From positions 1,178,001-1,242,000 of the forward strand of contig NZ_JBHTJI010000001.1 in the NCBI RefSeq assembly GCF_042675665.1: 64,000 bases of DNA, in the 5' to 3' direction. The translations under genes were made by a program, and so were the position numbers. Source of the stretch: Mariniflexile jejuense (GTDB taxonomy: Bacteria > Bacteroidota > Bacteroidia > Flavobacteriales > Flavobacteriaceae). The notes under the pieces were generated by a model. That model worked only from the letters and a program-made list of their open reading frames with translations. It was not told the origin of the DNA and did no database searches. Within the stretch, counting starts at the first letter, position 1, and the number at the start of each line of letters is the position of its first letter. Below are positions 60,866 through 64,000 of the stretch, one piece after another.

Positions 60866-63610
60866 TTATCTTCTACGCATACCGCCACCACGTCTGGAAT
60901 CGTTACCAATATTCATGTTTTGTCCAGCAAACTTGCCAAATTTATACACGAAGGTTACCATAAAGTATTGTTCTAGAATCTTGTTTTCAACATCTTGAAT
61001 AGAGGTTTCACTAACCGACCTACTATAGCCATTATTTTTACCTAAAATATCGTAACCAACAGCGGTTAATGTTGCTTTATTATCCCATAGTTGTACGCCT
61101 AAACCAGCGTTCCAAAACACTGCTGCACCATCAAAATCATCACCTACACGACTGTTATAACGGTATGATACTTTGTTAGTTAAAAAAGCATTTTTAAGAA
61201 AAAACATATTAGATTCTAATCTTAAATTTTGAACAAAATAGTCGTTATCATTATAGATATCTGAATTGTACTTTGTTTTTGTTAAAGCATAACTGTATGT
61301 TGTGCTGAAATCTATCTTTTTATTATACGAATAACTAAAGGCAATTGAAGGTCTTAACGTGCTAGTTTCGGTTGTAAACTTAACTGCATTTTGAATAGAA
61401 CGAATGTTTCTAAAATCGCCATTAAGCCTTAAATTGATGTTGTAAGTTGTGTTTTTACTGAAATATGATTTTGAAATAGCGGTATTTCCAGATAAACTAT
61501 AGTCGCCATTTATGTTTTCATAAGTGGTGTATTTAATTAAATCTGAATCTGTAATGGTTGAATTGATAATTTTATCTTGAACAAATTCTGCTTTAGCATT
61601 TGCTGAAACGTTTATATTATTGAAGGCTATGTTGTTTTGATATCGAAAATTAATATCATGGTTTATGGCAGGTTCTAAAAATGGATTTCCTGTTCTAATG
61701 TTAGTGATATTACTAACATCGGCTACTGGTTGCAACTGACTCATTGATGGCAAACTAACATTTTGGTCGTAATTTAAAGTGATGTTTTTATACCCTTTTT
61801 CATCTCTGTAACGAATTCTTCCTGAATAGGTTAAATACTGAAACTCATTTTTAAAATTACGTGCTTCAATAATATTATCTCGATAATCTCTAAAAGTAGT
61901 TGTATGCGAACTTTCCAATTCAAAACGAAGTGATTTATAATCATAACGTAAGCCTAAAGATGGTCGTATAGTTGTTACATTGTATTTACTATCTACACTT
62001 ATTTGATTGTTAAAACTATTATAATCATCATCAACTTCATCATAATCATAAATAGATTTTTCGTCTTTTTGTGAATTTACTGTTGCACTATACCTTGGAA
62101 TCATTATTAAACCTGGCAACAATTCTTTATTCCATCTTGCGCTTAAATTAATTCTAGCTCCTGAATTATTAGTGTTTGAAATTTGGTCTTGAATAACTTC
62201 GGTATTTGTGTTTAATAATTCGTTTTTAGAATAACTTGAACTTTCACCATCTTGTTTATCAAAAGTGGTGTTAAGTCCTATATAAAAATAATCTCTTCGT
62301 TTTCCTGTACGGGATATAACACTAAATTCATTATTAAAATCGTAATTCGTACTGTTTGAATTACTTCTGGAGAAATAATTACTAACAGCATCGCCATTGG
62401 CATATTCAGATGCTCTTGTAACGGTTGAAAACGAATCGTTGCTAGACGTGTTGAAATTAGTTTTGTTAGCTATTTGAACATTGTTTCTTGCTTTGTCGTT
62501 TTTTGGCTTTACTAGAAATTTTAAATCGGAACCTACTTCGTGTTTATCAGAATCATTAAAACCACTACTTGTAGCATTTGTTATGTAATTTAAATCTGGT
62601 AGAAAATTTTCTGTATAACTTTTTTGCGCTCTGTCGTTATTTTGGCTACTGTAGGTATAATTTCCGTTTATTTGAGTTTCATTCCATTTGCCTTTTGAAA
62701 AATTGGCACCTATAAAATCAGATTCAATATAACCATTACTAGAATCTGCATCGGGCAAGGCATTAAAACCTCTAGACATATTTATATTGTTAGTTCCCAT
62801 AATAAGCCCTAACTGTTTACCATCAACAAGTTGAAATAGATTGGCGTTTGCTTGGTATTTTTCATCGGTACCGTAGCCTAGATTTACATCGCCAAAATAT
62901 GCTTTGTTCTGTCCTTTTTTTATTTTTAGGTTAATTTCTTTTGTTCCAGAATCCGATTCTTCACCTGTAAACTTTTGCATATCGGTTTTATAATCGGTAA
63001 CCTGTACTTTGCTTACTGCATTGCTAGGAATATTTTTTAAAGCTATTTGCCCATTTTTTTCACCAAAAAATCGCATACCATCTACATTAATGGCTTCAAC
63101 CGTTACGCCATTAACCGTTATAACACCGTCTAAATCAATTTCAACACCTGGTAGTTTTTTTAGTAAATCTTCAACCTTATCATTTGGCATGGTTTTAAAA
63201 CTATCAGCATTATATTCAATAGTGTCTTTTTTAATTAAAATTGGAGGTGCTTTAGCTATAATACTTACAACATTTAACTCCTCAACTAAGTCTTCTAAAG
63301 TAAGATTGCCTAAGTTTAGTTGTTTTCCGCTAGGTACATCTATAATTTTTCTGAATGGTTTATAGCCCATATAGGCAATATTGAAAATGGCTTTTGAATC
63401 TGTTTCGGTATTTACTTGTATTGAAAATTCGCCACTTTTATTAGTAATACCATAAGCTATTGGAATACTATCCTTTATACTTTGAAGGTATACAGTTGCT
63501 CCTTCTAAAATAACGGCATTAGGGTCTTTTACAACACCTTCTAAGGTAAATTTTTGAGCAAATAATGATGTAGATAGGCAAATAAGTATTATAAATACTA
63601 GATTTTTCAA
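60866..63610 (-). CDS. Outer membrane beta-barrel protein with carboxypeptidase-regulatory domain
   Basis: 914 residues. Signal peptide (cleaved after LFA, about 18), carboxypeptidase-regulatory-like domain (20-105), a plug-like region (about 125-235, with LLKKLPGVEIDLDGVITVNG and VKVQVTDYK-like KVQVTDYKTD), then a long barrel matching the outer membrane barrel family 3 group rather than classic TonB receptors. The C-terminus is short and rich in Gly and Arg (GGGMRRR) instead of an aromatic end. Family members probably export or import large substrates, but no ligand is known. The gene lies upstream of guaB on the same strand. Confidence 0.88.
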   Translation of the reverse strand: MKNLVFIILICLSTSLFAQKFTLEGVVKDPNAVILEGATVYLQSIKDSIPIAYGITNKSGEFSIQVNTETDSKAIFNIAYMGYKPFRKIIDVPSGKQLNLGNLTLEDLVEELNVVSIIAKAPPILIKKDTIEYNADSFKTMPNDKVEDLLKKLPGVEIDLDGVITVNGVTVEAINVDGMRFFGEKNGQIALKNIPSNAVSKVQVTDYKTDMQKFTGEESDSGTKEINLKIKKGQNKAYFGDVNLGYGTDEKYQANANLFQLVDGKQLGLIMGTNNINMSRGFNALPDADSSNGYIESDFIGANFSKGKWNETQINGNYTYSSQNNDRAQKSYTENFLPDLNYITNATSSGFNDSDKHEVGSDLKFLVKPKNDKARNNVQIANKTNFNTSSNDSFSTVTRASEYANGDAVSNYFSRSNSNSTNYDFNNEFSVISRTGKRRDYFYIGLNTTFDKQDGESSSYSKNELLNTNTEVIQDQISNTNNSGARINLSARWNKELLPGLIMIPRYSATVNSQKDEKSIYDYDEVDDDYNSFNNQISVDSKYNVTTIRPSLGLRYDYKSLRFELESSHTTTFRDYRDNIIEARNFKNEFQYLTYSGRIRYRDEKGYKNITLNYDQNVSLPSMSQLQPVADVSNITNIRTGNPFLEPAINHDINFRYQNNIAFNNINVSANAKAEFVQDKIINSTITDSDLIKYTTYENINGDYSLSGNTAISKSYFSKNTTYNINLRLNGDFRNIRSIQNAVKFTTETSTLRPSIAFSYSYNKKIDFSTTYSYALTKTKYNSDIYNDNDYFVQNLRLESNMFFLKNAFLTNKVSYRYNSRVGDDFDGAAVFWNAGLGVQLWDNKATLTAVGYDILGKNNGYSRSVSETSIQDVENKILEQYFMVTFVYKFGKFAGQNMNIGNDSRRGGGMRRR

Positions 63611-63697
63611 AGTGTTACTTTTAGTTAGGTTATGCTTTTAGACCACATAACACAGCCAAAGTTTAATTGACAAACGTTAAAAAAAACTTAAAACCTA

Positions 63698-64000
63698 CTA
63701 TAACTTTATTTGCAATGTTGTGTACCAATTTCTTGGCGCTGATGGAATAATACCTGGTCCTGGATAACCTGTTGCGCGTCTAGTAAAGTAAGCGTTATCT
63801 AAAACATTGTTAATGCCTGTTTCTAACTTAAACTGTTTATAGGTGTAAGCTAATGAAATATCTAGCACATCATAACTTGGTATGGCACCAATAACACCGC
63901 TTAAGTTTGCCGATACCGAATTGGTAGCATCGGTATATTGCTGAGACAAATACGTGTATTGTATGCTTGAAGCCATATTTTTATACCCAAATTTTACTCC
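63698..64000 (-). CDS. TonB-dependent receptor, C-terminal end (cut by window edge)
   Basis: About 100 residues are visible; the frame stays open to the right edge, beyond the first Met at 63976. The strands SSIQYTYLSQQYTDATNS, YDVLDISLAYTYKQFKLETG, then INNVLDNAYFTRRATGYPGP and a final NWYTTLQIKL are the last barrel strands of a TonB-dependent receptor, ending in the aromatic/hydrophobic C-terminal signal. The pattern resembles FecA-like siderophore receptors, but the substrate cannot be told. 87 bases separate it from the next gene on the same strand. Confidence 0.85.
   Translation of the reverse strand, partial: GVKFGYKNMASSIQYTYLSQQYTDATNSVSANLSGVIGAIPSYDVLDISLAYTYKQFKLETGINNVLDNAYFTRRATGYPGPGIIPSAPRNWYTTLQIKL

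Noticed and set aside
1..64000. CRISPR arrays, tRNA genes, prophage or insertion sequences
   Set aside because: No regularly spaced direct repeats, no tRNA arms of the GGTTCGAATCC type and no transposase, integrase or phage structural genes were seen.

Overview
The window is from a Bacteroidota genome, almost certainly a marine-type member of Flavobacteriaceae. Four things point there: very AT-rich DNA; several SusC/FecA-style TonB-dependent receptors with N-terminal carboxypeptidase-regulatory domains; proteins ending in type IX secretion (T9SS) sorting domains; and promoters of the Bacteroidota form TTG-N19/20-TAnnTTTG. Most genes are housekeeping and lie on the minus strand. Bases 27239-27248 are a run of ten Ns, so two contigs are joined here and the real gap length is unknown.

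Layout. 1-5772: a TonB receptor cut by the left edge, a secreted EEP-fold nuclease/phosphatase, a four-helix membrane protein and a complete TonB receptor. 5940-13166: a leftward aromatic amino acid catabolism cluster, hmgA, hpd, a DUF3108 protein, tryptophan 2,3-dioxygenase, an M23 lipoprotein and pgi. 13398-17444: a patatin/Omp85 protein and uvrC. 17572-20416: a rightward cluster of retropepsin-like protease, RimK, AstE-like deacylase and 5-formyl-THF cyclo-ligase. 20420-22340: a compact type II restriction-modification pair inserted beside lspA. 22429-26943: the ileS-dksA-like-lspA operon. 27067-27970: a T9SS gene tail, the assembly gap, and two tandem stable-RNA-type promoters pointing into it. 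27970-31266: thrS-infC-rpmI-rplT. 31349-38421: YjbQ, a 1319-residue T9SS LamG protein, an AraC regulator and a secreted GATase-like protein. 38475-45227: dnaB, accA, an EamA transporter, an LptF/G permease, tgt and a small outer membrane barrel. 45315-50567: two adjacent aconitases of different families, acnA and acnB. 50830-57223: a frameshifted acyltransferase, MoxR and three SurA/PpiC-type outer membrane biogenesis proteins. 57317-64000: a small conserved protein, a DUF1080 protein, a BASS transporter, guaB, an outer membrane barrel protein and a TonB receptor cut by the right edge.

The most interesting points are these. IleS carries a GVHH sequence in place of the HxGH signature. Two rRNA/tRNA-style promoters fire into the assembly gap, which suggests a stable-RNA operon is missing there. 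infC has no possible ATG start. TGT lacks its zinc cysteines, and the M23 peptidase has Cys in place of a zinc His. There are several unexplained intergenic elements: a nested palindrome at a promoter, a structured dispersed element between hpd and hmgA, and GTTAAAA heptamer arrays in two operon spacers. Start codons were moved for the M23 protein, the methyltransferase, two PPIases and infC. I saw no tRNA, CRISPR array, prophage or transposase.
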